DNA of 64,000 nt from Negadavirga shengliensis. Lineage in GTDB: Bacteria > Bacteroidota > Bacteroidia > Cytophagales > Cyclobacteriaceae. Under the pieces are notes generated by a model. The model was not told the origin of the DNA, ran no database searches, and saw only the letters and a program-made list of their open reading frames with translations. The position numbers were made by a program, and so were the translations under genes. The stretch spans positions 434,001 through 498,000 of the forward strand of contig NZ_JBHSJJ010000002.1 of NCBI RefSeq assembly GCF_042652345.1, written 5' to 3'. This document shows positions 53,058-61,662 of the stretch, in pieces (within the stretch, counting starts at the first letter, position 1; every line of letters begins with the position of its first letter).

Positions 53058-53282
53058 TCATTTAATTTTTTTCAACGCAGCATAACATTCAACCGCCAAT
53101 TCCCGAAGTTCCTCTCCTGAACGCGAAATGAGATATTCCAAGCTACGGTTCATGGCAGCCATATAAGTGGCAGAAAATTCATCAACCTTATTATCCGGGA
53201 CTTCCATCAACCTTTGGATCAGATCCAGAATCCCCAAAAAATGACAGTAGTCTGCATCCAGGTTCAACCTGTCCAGGCCCAC
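53058..53282 (-). CDS. Hypothetical small helical protein, possibly truncated
   Basis: 74 residues if started at GTG 53282. The frame continues upstream without ATG. It has a helical composition (FLGILDLIQRLMEVPDNKVDEFSATYMAAMNRSLEYLI) and ends AALKKIK. The lack of a good start, and the low-coding-potential sequence upstream, suggest that the 5' end may be missing. No family was recognised. Confidence 0.45.
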   Translation of the reverse strand: MGLDRLNLDADYCHFLGILDLIQRLMEVPDNKVDEFSATYMAAMNRSLEYLISRSGEELRELAVECYAALKKIK

Positions 53283-53694
53283 TGCGGCGAGCTGATCCTT
53301 TTTTTTTGGAAAAACAAAGTGTATGGAGGCGGATGTTTAATGGCTGGAATGCTGAATTGAAGGTTGATTTCTGAACAAAACGCTTAAAGCTTTTTCCAAA
53401 GTTTAATTCTCCGGGCACATTCAGCCCTGATCAAGTCTTTCATATTCGGTTACCGTTTGGTTTGTTGGCCGAATATGGTCACAGGTTGGCAGGGGTAGTT
53501 AGCTGGGGTGGTACCCCAAGTTTTCGGAAACCCTCATTATTGGCTGGAATGGATGGTTTTGAAGGGTGAAAAATTTGGATGCCTAATTTGGATCCTGCCA
53601 GGCGGGAAAAAGTGGCATGAGGTTTTGATGGGATCGGTGTAATATTGTTGGTGTTTTGCCAACATATTTGTGGTTTTACGTTAAAGTAAATGAA
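53283..53694. other. Non-coding region upstream of higB
   Basis: About 410 bases with only short overlapping frames. The phrase TGGCTGGAATG occurs at about 53341 and again at about 53539, a short direct repeat. No clear promoter consensus was found. Confidence 0.4.
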
Positions 53695-53989
53695 ATGGTA
53701 ATCATCTACCTGACGAAAATTGATTGCTTTTTCAAAGAAGCACTCGGATTCGGCCAAAAGTCTGACAACCTGGAAAGTAATTGTGGAAAATGCCAACTGG
53801 CAAAAAAGCCAGGACATATTGGAGAGTTTCCCTACTGCCAAGATCATCAAAGGCAACAGGGCAGGCTTTAAAATTGTGGGTAACAAATACCGTTTGATCA
53901 TCGAAGTAAATTTTGAGGATAAAACAGTTGAGGTCCGGTTTATAGGGACCCACAGTGAATATGACCCCATAGATGCCGCTACCATTTAA
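53695..53989 (+). pseudogene. higB: HigB-type mRNA interferase toxin, frameshifted near its N-terminus
   Basis: The body, IAFSKKHSDSAKSLTTWKVIV through NKYRLIIEVNFEDKTVEVRFIGTHSEYDPID, is a typical HigB (RelE-superfamily) ribosome-dependent mRNA interferase. The expected first nine residues, MVIIYLTKI, are encoded from ATG 53695 in a different frame. Removing one base near 53719-53722 would join them. The body can otherwise start only at TTG 53720, which loses the first beta-strand. The gene is followed 14 bp later by higA. It is either inactivated or affected by a sequencing error. Confidence 0.8.
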
Positions 53990-54003
53990 AACCGCAAAAA
54001 GAA

Positions 54004-54396
54004 ATGAAAACGGATAAAAATAAAACTTGGTTCTTATTGGAAACAGAAGCTGATTATGAGGCTGCCACCAAAAGGTATGAGCAGTTGAAAGATGCTGAAA
54101 GGGGGACTGAGGGACATAAAGAAAAAATGCTGTTGGTGCATTTGATTGCTGATTATGAAAACAAGCTCTGGGATTTGCCGGACGTTGACCCGGTGGAAAT
54201 GATCAAGATCCGGATGGAGGATTTCGGTTATAATGCGGCCACTTTGGCCAAGGTCTATGGTGACCGGGGTACCATCAGCAAGGTATTGAATTACAAACAG
54301 TCCCTTTCACTGACCATGATCAGAAAATTCAGCCAGCTGCTGAAAATACCCGCTGAATGGCTCATCCGGGAATATCCATTAAAAAAGGCCGTTTAA
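54004..54396 (+). CDS. higA: HigA-type antitoxin, XRE-family DNA-binding
   Basis: 130 residues. An N-terminal acidic helical part with YEQLKDAERGTEGHKEKMLLVHLIADYE is followed by a helix-turn-helix (DFGYNAATLAKVYGDRGTISKVLNYKQSLSLTMIRKFSQLLKI, about 75-118). It should neutralise HigB and repress the operon. The frame is complete even though the toxin gene upstream appears frameshifted, as expected if the antitoxin survives toxin loss. Confidence 0.9.
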   Translation: MKTDKNKTWFLLETEADYEAATKRYEQLKDAERGTEGHKEKMLLVHLIADYENKLWDLPDVDPVEMIKIRMEDFGYNAATLAKVYGDRGTISKVLNYKQSLSLTMIRKFSQLLKIPAEWLIREYPLKKAV

Positions 54397-54404
54397 ATCA
54401 AGTA

Positions 54405-55164
54405 TTAGCCAACACCATTTTCTGCCTTAAACATCTGATTCTCGGGTCGGGAAATCAACAGGTCGATTTCATTGGCTTTTAATGCCAATTTTGACCGGTT
54501 GAAAATGGCTTTGACGTTTCTCAGTTGGTCTATCCTTTTTGCGGAGAGATTTTCACCGGAGCGGATGTCTTTCACTCCTTTGGTGATGTCCTTTTTGATG
54601 TTGTCCGGAGAAGCAGATAGTACTTCACCTAATACCCGGTAAACCCCTTCCTTTGACAAACCACAATTTGGGTCAAGGCTCAATTTGTTGATCATTTCGT
54701 TGAGGGCACCTGGTCCACCCAGAAGAAAATCCAGGGCCAACAGCTTTTCTGTTTTATCCAGTTTGCTTCCCGAAGATGCCACAGGTGCGTGATCCCGCTT
54801 TGCCCGCATATTTTCATAATAAAGTTGGGCGCCTTCCTTATCGTGAAAATCCAGATTTTCAAATTCCCGGAAATTGACCGGTTTTTCTGTGGGACCGATG
54901 TAGTTTAGAAAAATACCAGTCTCCCGTATATTTTTGAAAGTATTGCCGATCAGGTTGTAAACAATCCCTGCCGTGATCCCCGGAAAAAATTAAGGCAAGC
55001 GGTACTTTTAATGCGACTTCAATCGCAAGCACTGAAAGTGCTAACAGCAAGCTGAGAAAAGCAAATAGAATGGGGTAAACCAGGGACAGATAAATGAACC
55101 ATTTTCTGCGACGGATAAAATTGGAAAGATCTTCAAAGTGTTGGCGGTTGCTAATAAATTCCAA
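54405..55164 (-). pseudogene. Unidentified membrane-anchored protein gene, frameshifted
   Basis: The N-terminal frame (from TTG 55164) has helices RKWFIYLSLVYPILFAFLSLLL and a second hydrophobic segment ending ALIFSG. It then degrades into a Arg/His-rich tail. In the neighbouring frame the sequence continues naturally as GITAGIVYNLIGNTFKN, then FREFENLDFHDKEGAQLYY and onward to the stop at 54405. The switch falls at a GGGG run (plus-strand CCCC, 54978-54981). Removing one G would restore about 250 residues: two membrane helices and a soluble helical C-terminal domain. The family was not recognised. Confidence 0.7.
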
Positions 55165-55475
55165 AACGCAGATTGATGAAATCCTAACCGGTATAAATCA
55201 TGACCCTATCAATTGAAATATTTAAACCCCTGCTTTTTTAGACACTGATGAGGGATTGCAGGAATACAATAAAAGTATATGCCAAAATAAAAAGAGGTAA
55301 TTTTTCATACCTCTAACGTGAGCTAATCCGGGATATATAAGGACCCGGAAATCCGGTTATTCATCATCCATATAACCGCCTGCACATATTTTGCACGAAA
55401 ATCCCGATGATGAGGGGCTTCAATTATCAGCTGTGTCAGGAATTACTGATGGATTTGAGTTTTTTTTTAATGTTT
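55165..55475. other. Intergenic region containing the blaR1-like operon terminator
   Basis: These roughly 310 bases have no gene. They contain a minus-strand intrinsic terminator at 55283-55314. Confidence 0.5.
55283..55314 (-). terminator. Intrinsic terminator of the BlaR1/BlaI-type operon
   Basis: In minus-strand sense AGAGGTA (55314-55308) pairs with TACCTCT (55299-55293), with an 8-nt loop, and is followed by TTTTATTTTGG. Confidence 0.7.
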
Positions 55476-56768
55476 CTATCGTAAATCGAATGTAAAAACA
55501 AATTTGATCACCTTACCCTGCAGCTCCGGAATTTCAAATGTTGGCATGGAGGCAACTACCCTTTTGCCCTCTTCCAACAGACTTTCATGGCGGGCGGATT
55601 TTGTTTTTTTGATTTTTTCGGATTCCTCACCGGTATATCCGATAACGACTATATCCTTAAATTCCACAAATTGTTCGTCAGGCTGAACCTCATGTACGGC
55701 TTTGATGGTGCCGTCTGGGTTTACCAGGGCATAGAGGCTAACCGATCCTACTTGACCGGCTGATCTGGCTGCTTTGGGATATTTTAGGTTTCTCTGAAGA
55801 TGTTTCATCATCTCTTCCTCGGATTTTATGGGATCATTTTGCTTTTCCCCCCCTACATCAGCGGTCTGACCACCGCCTGACCCGCTGTCATTTATAACAA
55901 TCGTTTCTTTCCCAGAAAGAGATACAAGAAGAAGGGCTACCACAGGTATAATGGCTAATCGGCCTATACCTGCAAACCGGTTTTGATTTTTGGTGTTCAT
56001 CATGACTATTCTTTTTTTTAGGTTACTTGAATTTAGTGCTGTAAACAAAGGGGAATGAATGTTATTCAGGGCCATCCCCAGCATGGTCAGCTGGTATCCC
56101 TTCTTATCTGACGTCCGGATCACCACATCATCAGCGCGGAATTCCAGGTTACTTCTAATAGCCTGGGCATGGTACCAGGCAAAGGGGTTGAACCACTGAA
56201 GCAATAAAAGCAGTTCGGCCAGGATAATATCATAAAAATGCTGCTCGCGGGAATGGACCGCCTCATGATTCAATACCATATCCAAAGACGGATGGTTAAG
56301 TAAATTTTTTCCTATGACAATCCTGTCAAGAAAAGTGAAAGCCCGGTTATCTTCTTCCGACACCAAAACTTCCAGGTCACCGACATTTTTTCTGGTACAG
56401 CTTTTCCCTATTGCAGAAACCGCCATATATCCATAGATCAATTTTACCAGAAAATAGAGCACCCCGCACAGATACAGGCCAAACAAAAAGGCGGTCATGC
56501 CATTATAGATTTTTGTCCCGGTCCCGGTTGTCACCGGTAATAATACCTCGGCAGCGACATTATCTGAAAAATAACCAGTTGCCTGGCTGAGATGGGAGGT
56601 CGTTTGGATGGTGATCAGGGGAATTAAAAAAGCGGCAAGGAATGATCCAACAAGATAGATGCGGTTAAACACAAATTGCTTGCTTTTCCGAAACAGAAAA
56701 TAATAGGTACCATAGAAAACCGCTGTGGCTATTGATACCTTCACGAGGTAATAGAGGGTTGGTTCCAT
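55476..56768 (-). CDS. BlaR1/M56-family membrane metallopeptidase with C-terminal TonB-like domain
   Basis: 430 residues. N-terminal membrane helices (YLVKVSIATAVFYGTYYFLF, LVGSFLAAFLIPLITI, FLFGLYLCGVLYFLVKLIYGY) frame an M56 zinc-protease domain with LNHEAVHSREQHFYD (HExxH) and EFRADD. A helix follows at about 275 (AIIPVVALLLVSLS). The periplasmic C-terminus (about 325-430) resembles a TonB/energy-transducer domain (YPKAARSAGQVGSVSLYALVNPDG). It overlaps the BlaI-type repressor operon by context (3-bp spacing) and likely senses a cell-envelope signal and cleaves that repressor. Confidence 0.92.
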   Translation of the reverse strand: MEPTLYYLVKVSIATAVFYGTYYFLFRKSKQFVFNRIYLVGSFLAAFLIPLITIQTTSHLSQATGYFSDNVAAEVLLPVTTGTGTKIYNGMTAFLFGLYLCGVLYFLVKLIYGYMAVSAIGKSCTRKNVGDLEVLVSEEDNRAFTFLDRIVIGKNLLNHPSLDMVLNHEAVHSREQHFYDIILAELLLLLQWFNPFAWYHAQAIRSNLEFRADDVVIRTSDKKGYQLTMLGMALNNIHSPLFTALNSSNLKKRIVMMNTKNQNRFAGIGRLAIIPVVALLLVSLSGKETIVINDSGSGGGQTADVGGEKQNDPIKSEEEMMKHLQRNLKYPKAARSAGQVGSVSLYALVNPDGTIKAVHEVQPDEQFVEFKDIVVIGYTGEESEKIKKTKSARHESLLEEGKRVVASMPTFEIPELQGKVIKFVFTFDLR

Positions 56769-56770
56769 GC

Positions 56771-57127
56771 TTATTTGGAATTTATAAGTTTCAGAATCGC
56801 TTCAATTTCTTTCTGATCAAGTTGCTCCTCCTCGATAAAGGATGCCACCGCTTTGGAAAAGGAGTTGTCAAAGTAATCATTTATGACCTTCTTCATGTAT
56901 GCTTTTCTATAAGCCTCTTTCGAAAGCAGCGGAAAATATTCATAGGTATTTCCATATTGCTTAAAACCCACAATCCCTTTCTCCTGTAAGATCCGCACCA
57001 AAGATGAAATGGTATTGTAGGGAGGCTTTGGATCAGGAAATTCCGCTACCATATCCTTTACAAAGGCTTTCTCCAGGTTCCAGAGGATTTTCATTACCTC
57101 TTCTTCTTTTTTTGTAAGTCTCTCCAT
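56771..57127 (-). CDS. BlaI/MecI-family transcriptional repressor
   Basis: 118 residues. A winged helix is evident in LTKKEEEVMKILWNLEKAFVKDMVAEF and PPYNTISSLVRILQEKGIVGFKQYGNTYEYFPLLSKEAYRK. A helical C-terminal dimerisation part ends in EEEQLDQKEIEAILKLI. It is the partner of the M56 sensor directly downstream. In this family the sensor relieves repression by triggering proteolysis of the repressor. A palindromic operator candidate lies 37 bp upstream. Confidence 0.94.
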   Translation of the reverse strand: MERLTKKEEEVMKILWNLEKAFVKDMVAEFPDPKPPYNTISSLVRILQEKGIVGFKQYGNTYEYFPLLSKEAYRKAYMKKVINDYFDNSFSKAVASFIEEEQLDQKEIEAILKLINSK

Positions 57128-57163
57128 TTTACGGCTTTTTTAAATATGCTCATCAAATATACA

Positions 57164-57196
57164 ACTGATAAATCAGTTTTTCAATTGTTTTATCAG
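57164..57196. promoter_or_regulatory. Palindromic operator candidate for the BlaI-type repressor
   Basis: ACTGAT-AA-ATCAGT (57164-57177) is a perfect inverted repeat. A second ATCAGT half-site follows at about 57190. Its place just upstream of the repressor gene fits autoregulation. Confidence 0.55.
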
Positions 57197-57608
57197 TTAT
57201 TTTACTAATTTTTTATTATTAAAGATTGACTGCTGTCATTTGGAGAATATGGTTCCTGTCCGGATATTGTTTTCCGCCATCAAGAAACCACATCAAATAG
57301 GTGCTAATTTCAGTCTTCTGTTCTGAGGTACTTCTAAAATCCTGTCAGTTTCGGAAATGTTTATCTCTCTTTAATCTTTCAATAGTCTATAGCACAAAAC
57401 CCGAATTGGGAAGAGGGGAAGAATCAGGGCCCTTTCCCTAAAAATGAAAATGCTTTATCTGGCTGGTCTGATCCATTTTTCCCCAATCTGACATAACAAT
57501 TGTATTTTTTTATGCTACTTTTGGACGGCTGTTTCTTGCATGCCTCTGAAATAAGGGTTTGGATGGAGAATCATTCAATACCTGGCATTATTTGAATTGA
57601 AAAAGCTT

Positions 57609-57616
57609 TATTTTTG
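57609..57616 (+). promoter_or_regulatory. Bacteroidota-type -7 element before the GntR gene
   Basis: TATTTTTG matches TAnnTTTG and lies 17 bp before the ATG. The nearest upstream TTG is only 14 bp away, shorter than the usual 19-21, so the promoter is tentative. Confidence 0.35.
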
Positions 57617-57633
57617 ATAAAACACGGAATTTA

Positions 57634-58407
57634 ATGAAACCAAAGTTCGTCAAGATCAGTGAGGCCATTATTAAAAAGATAAAATCCGGGGAGCTGCTTC
57701 CCGGAGACAAGGTGCCGTCTGAAAACGAGTTGATCTCCCAATTCAAAGTAAGCAATACCACGGCTAGAAAAAGTCTCCAGGAAATAGAATCGAAGGGTTA
57801 TGCGCAAAGGATAAAAGGCAAGGGAACCTTTGTGCTCAACAAAACCGAAGACCACCATTTGCTGAGGACATTGGGTTCCATAGATGCCACAAGGAGGGGA
57901 TTTGATGAAAGCCTTAAGCTGGAAGGCTTCCTGCCCAAAACGATCGTCCTGGAAAAAACCGTCCTGGAACATGGGGTTTCAACAGAAATCAGCGGCAAGC
58001 ACTATATCATGGAAGGACCTGTACTGAAAATCCACCAATTGAGGTATGCGGATGATTTGCTGCTAAAGGACGAGACCAAATATATCTCATTGAAGCTTTG
58101 CCCTAAAATCAACATGTTGTCCACAGACCTTTCCTATTTCAAAGTATACGAAGATAAATACCACTATAAAATCTCAGATGTAAAGCAAAATCTGAGTGCT
58201 GTCATATTGCAGCCGGATGACAATAACAACAATTTTGAAGCGGATGGGCCTTTACCTGTATTCGTTCTGGACAGTGCCGTGCTTTCCCAACCGGATTTGG
58301 TATTGGAACTGGAAAAATCCCTCTATCGCGGCGACAAATATAAATTCGCCATTATTGCCCACCCGGAATACAATGAAACGGTAACTTCTGGAACCAAGAG
58401 AGTTTAG
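57634..58407 (+). CDS. GntR-family transcriptional regulator with UTRA ligand domain
   Basis: 257 residues. The winged helix-turn-helix is at about 1-70 (ISEAIIKKIKSGELLPGDKVPSENELISQFKVSNTTARKSLQEIESKGYAQRIKGKGTFV). An effector-binding UTRA domain follows to about 240. UTRA regulators respond to sugars or sugar phosphates. The MFS transporter and sugar-isomerase-family gene next on the same strand are the likely targets. Confidence 0.93.
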   Translation: MKPKFVKISEAIIKKIKSGELLPGDKVPSENELISQFKVSNTTARKSLQEIESKGYAQRIKGKGTFVLNKTEDHHLLRTLGSIDATRRGFDESLKLEGFLPKTIVLEKTVLEHGVSTEISGKHYIMEGPVLKIHQLRYADDLLLKDETKYISLKLCPKINMLSTDLSYFKVYEDKYHYKISDVKQNLSAVILQPDDNNNNFEADGPLPVFVLDSAVLSQPDLVLELEKSLYRGDKYKFAIIAHPEYNETVTSGTKRV

Positions 58408-58547
58408 AGCCTGAAGAGACAAGGTTGTTTCTTATGTTGGTTTGCATACCTGCCATTTCCGTCCACAGGACCCAAAGTTTGATTTTACGTCGCACCCACT
58501 TCTTCGTTACGGAAGGCCTGTCTTGGTTCTTTTTTACACCTTCTTAT

Positions 58548-58698
58548 AGCGTTAAGTAATTCTTATGAAACATGGTCTATATCCATATTTAATACGCAAA
58601 TAGAGCTTTCCCACAGTTATTTTTTATTAAAACCATGTTTTTGCTTGCATTTATATTCGTTTAGTAATATCATTGTATAATCAACTTAGAGCGTTAAG
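58548..58698. repeat. Direct repeat AGCGTTAAG upstream of the MFS gene
   Basis: The 9-mer occurs at 58548-58556 and 58690-58698, flanking the presumed promoter region of the transporter gene. It could be a pair of operator half-sites for the adjacent regulator. Evidence is limited to the repetition and location. Confidence 0.3.
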
Positions 58699-58702
58699 CA
58701 AA

Positions 58703-59929
58703 ATGAGCCCAAAAATCCGATGGTTTGTATTGACAATGGTATTTATTGCTACCGGCCTTAATTTTTTGGATCGCCAGGTGCTGTCCATGACCATCATCAA
58801 AATTCAGGAAGAACTTGCTATCTCTGATATCGCCTATGGCTGGGTCAATACCGGGTTTTTGGTAAGTTATGCCCTGATGTTTACCGTTGGGGGCAGGCTC
58901 ATTGACAAGGTCGGTGGCAAGCTAGGTTTGGGAGTATCCGTGGGCATCTGGTCTATCGCCAGTGCGCTCCACGGCTTTATGACCAATTTTTATCACCTAT
59001 TGGGTTTCCGGTTTTTGTTGGGAGTAGGCGAAGGGGGATGCTTCCCCGGTGCAGCCAAAACGGTGTACGAATGGTTTGACAAAAAAGAAAGAGCCCTTGC
59101 CAATGGGATTGCCATAGGTGGAGCCGCCATTGGGGCCGTTATAGCCCCTCCCCTTACCATACTTATATCGGGCCAATATGGATGGAGGTGGAGTTTCATA
59201 CTTCCGGGGTTGGCAGGTATCGTTTGGGTATTGATTTGGTTTGCCCAATCCTGGAAAAAAAGCCTGCACACTGCATCCCTACAACAGGCGCCCGGAATAC
59301 AACGCGTGCAGATTCCTCTTTGGGACCTGTTAAAAATCAGGACAGTATTGGTGTTGATCCTGATCCGCTTTTTGCTCGATCCGGTTTTTTACTTTTTGAT
59401 GTTTTGGGTCCCAAAATACCTGAACGAAGAGCGGGGTTTGTCCTTTGAAAAAATCGGCGAACTGTTTTGGATTCCCTTTTTGGCATTGGGCCTTTCAAAT
59501 ATACTGGGCGGTTGGTTTTCAGACCGGCTGATTGCAAGGAACCTTAGTATAAATGCCGCCCGGAAATGGGTGATGGGGCTTGCCGCCGCCATCACGCTGG
59601 TCGCCCCGTTTATCGCGACGGTTTCTTCCATTGAGCTGGCCTTCCTGCTGATGTCCCTGATGATGCTCGCCCACGGGTTTTGGATCACCAATTATATTAC
59701 CGCCATTACGGATATCTTCGGCAAATACGCCACTTCCACAGTAGTAGGTCTCTCGGGGACAGCGGGGGCCATTTCCGGCATGATTGTCAATCCCCTGATT
59801 GGGGTTGTCGTCCAGAGCCATTCCTATACCCCGCTTTGGATCGTATCGGGAGTGATGTATCCCTTAGCCTTCATCCTGCTACTGGTGTTTATCCCAAAGA
59901 TCAAGATGATGGAATTCAAGTTGGAATAA
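58703..59929 (+). CDS. MFS transporter of the hexuronate/sugar-acid (anion:cation symporter) type
   Basis: 408 residues from ATG 58703. The frame extends to a TTG at 58673. Twelve hydrophobic segments are visible. FIATGLNFLDRQVLSMTIIKIQEELAIS and YGWVNTGFLVSYALMFTVGGRLIDKVGGKLGL are typical of the ACS/ExuT-like subgroup, as is GVGEGGCFPGAAKTVYEWFDKKERALANGI. It likely imports a sugar acid or an organic anion by proton symport. It sits between the GntR regulator and the isomerase-family gene. Confidence 0.92.
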   Translation: MSPKIRWFVLTMVFIATGLNFLDRQVLSMTIIKIQEELAISDIAYGWVNTGFLVSYALMFTVGGRLIDKVGGKLGLGVSVGIWSIASALHGFMTNFYHLLGFRFLLGVGEGGCFPGAAKTVYEWFDKKERALANGIAIGGAAIGAVIAPPLTILISGQYGWRWSFILPGLAGIVWVLIWFAQSWKKSLHTASLQQAPGIQRVQIPLWDLLKIRTVLVLILIRFLLDPVFYFLMFWVPKYLNEERGLSFEKIGELFWIPFLALGLSNILGGWFSDRLIARNLSINAARKWVMGLAAAITLVAPFIATVSSIELAFLLMSLMMLAHGFWITNYITAITDIFGKYATSTVVGLSGTAGAISGMIVNPLIGVVVQSHSYTPLWIVSGVMYPLAFILLLVFIPKIKMMEFKLE

Positions 59930-60120
59930 GTCTTTTAAAAGAGGCGTGAAGAAGAATTATTGACCAAACAAACATAGTGCGTTAACATTAGATAAAAACA
60001 TTAAAGTCAAAACATGAAATCGAAGCATGATGCAAACATCACACAGAGGGAGGATTATCTATCATGCAAGATTCCATGCCTGCATGCTGAAGTGCATTAC
60101 GGCACGCAAGCATATGGCCA

Positions 60121-61632
60121 ATGAAAAACAATAATAAACATATGAAAGAACGGAATGAAACACACTTGCCGGAAACCAAATACCAGATTGTAAGAAGGGA
60201 GGAGAGCGCCCCAAGGATAGGGGTTTTTGGAGTAGGCTACTTTAAATACTGGTCCCAGTTTGATGGCTTGGTGGATGCCCTTTTGGAAAAACAAAAGGTC
60301 TTCATCCAAAAACTGAAAAAAAACCACGTGGAAGTGATCGACTTTGGTCTGGTGGACGATGCGCAATCAGCCTATGACCTGGTGCCCAAACTTCAAGCCG
60401 CCAATTTGGACTTGATTTTTTGTGACATGCTTACCTATGCCACTTCCAGCACTTTTGGCGTCATCATCAAAAACATAGCTACACCGATAGTTTTGGTGGC
60501 CCTGCAACCGGACAAAGCCATGGACTATACGAGGGCTTCTACCTATATGCAGTTATACAATGACGATGTCTGTTCCCTACCAGAGTTTGCAGGTGTGGCG
60601 ATCAGGATGGGAAAGCGGGTACCCGAAGTGATTATAGGTACACTTTACGACGATCCTGAATCAGAAGAGTCCATTAATGAATACTGCCGGATAGCCAGGG
60701 TATTGCACGGACTTCGGACTGCCCGGATCGGCCATATAGGACATCCGATCGAAGCAATGTTGGATATGCATACGGATTCCACCATGCTCACCGCCCATTT
60801 TGGAATCCATGTGGTGCAATGTGAAGCCAATGAAATCGTAGGGCAATACCTCCATCATGTGAAAGACCAGGAAACAAAGGAAGAGGAACAAAGGATACTG
60901 TCATTTTTTGACACCCCGGACCCGGTATCCGACCCGATTTCGGAGAAATTGAAGCCGGAAGATCTAAAGGTTGCCGCCAAAGTTTCTGTTGCCTTGAAAA
61001 AATTCATCGCAGAGAAAAATCTGGACGGCCTGGCATATTATTACAACGGTGAGGACAACAGTGATACCCAGCTGGTCATGTCCAATCTGATCGTGGGCAA
61101 TTCTTTATTGACGAGTTCCGGGTTTCCCATGTGCGGTGAATCCGATTTGAAATGTTGCATGGCCATGTTTATCATGGATAGGCTGGGCATCGGAGGAAGT
61201 TTCGCGGAATTTCACCCCGTGGATTTTAAAGAAAATTTTGTCTTGGTGGGTCATGACGGACCACATAATATTTCCATAGCGGAAGGGAAGCCAGTTCTCA
61301 GGTCTCTTAAAAAATACCACGGCAAGCCAGGTTTCGGCGCAGGTGTGGAATTCAAAATAAAGGAAGGTCCTATTACCATGTTGAGCATAAGCTCCACCTA
61401 TGAAGGCAAATTCAAATTCGTGATAGCGGAGGGGGAATCCGTGGAAGGCCCCATCCCCCCTACAGGAAATACAAACACCAGGGGATTTTTCAAACCCGAT
61501 GTGAGAACCTTTCTAACCAACTGGATTAAAGAAGGTCCTACCCACCACTTCGCACTCGGCATCGGGCACCATGCCAAAAGCATCCAGAAAATAGCCAATT
61601 ACCTACAAATCGAATCTGTAATCGTGGGATGA
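60121..61632 (+). CDS. L-arabinose/L-fucose isomerase-family protein
   Basis: 503 residues. RIGVFGVGYFKYWSQFDGL opens the N-terminal Rossmann-like domain. Further family features are LIFCDMLTYATSS, IGHIGHPIEAMLDMHTDSTML, FPMCGESDLKCCMAMFIMD, VLVGHDGPHNI and THHFALGIGHHA, including the Glu and His residues that hold the divalent metal in araA-type isomerases. It should interconvert an aldose and ketose, but the sugar cannot be fixed. The ATG at 60121 is used; an in-frame ATG at 60142 is an alternative. It is the third gene of the GntR-MFS-isomerase-SusC cluster. Confidence 0.87.
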   Translation: MKNNNKHMKERNETHLPETKYQIVRREESAPRIGVFGVGYFKYWSQFDGLVDALLEKQKVFIQKLKKNHVEVIDFGLVDDAQSAYDLVPKLQAANLDLIFCDMLTYATSSTFGVIIKNIATPIVLVALQPDKAMDYTRASTYMQLYNDDVCSLPEFAGVAIRMGKRVPEVIIGTLYDDPESEESINEYCRIARVLHGLRTARIGHIGHPIEAMLDMHTDSTMLTAHFGIHVVQCEANEIVGQYLHHVKDQETKEEEQRILSFFDTPDPVSDPISEKLKPEDLKVAAKVSVALKKFIAEKNLDGLAYYYNGEDNSDTQLVMSNLIVGNSLLTSSGFPMCGESDLKCCMAMFIMDRLGIGGSFAEFHPVDFKENFVLVGHDGPHNISIAEGKPVLRSLKKYHGKPGFGAGVEFKIKEGPITMLSISSTYEGKFKFVIAEGESVEGPIPPTGNTNTRGFFKPDVRTFLTNWIKEGPTHHFALGIGHHAKSIQKIANYLQIESVIVG

Positions 61633-61662
61633 ATCCAAAATATAACCAAAAACATACACCTT

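Larger units (their letters stand above)
57128..57633. other. Divergent regulatory region between blaI-like and GntR-like genes
   Basis: These roughly 505 bases have no gene. The operator candidate at 57164-57196 is near the left end. Two TAnnTTTG-like -7 elements on the plus strand (TACTTTTG at about 57511 and TATTTTTG at 57609) are at the right, neither with an ideally spaced TTG. Confidence 0.5.

Noticed and set aside
53479..53985. A 168-codon minus-strand frame opposite higB
   Set aside because: It is antisense to the recognisable HigB body and shows no protein family features.
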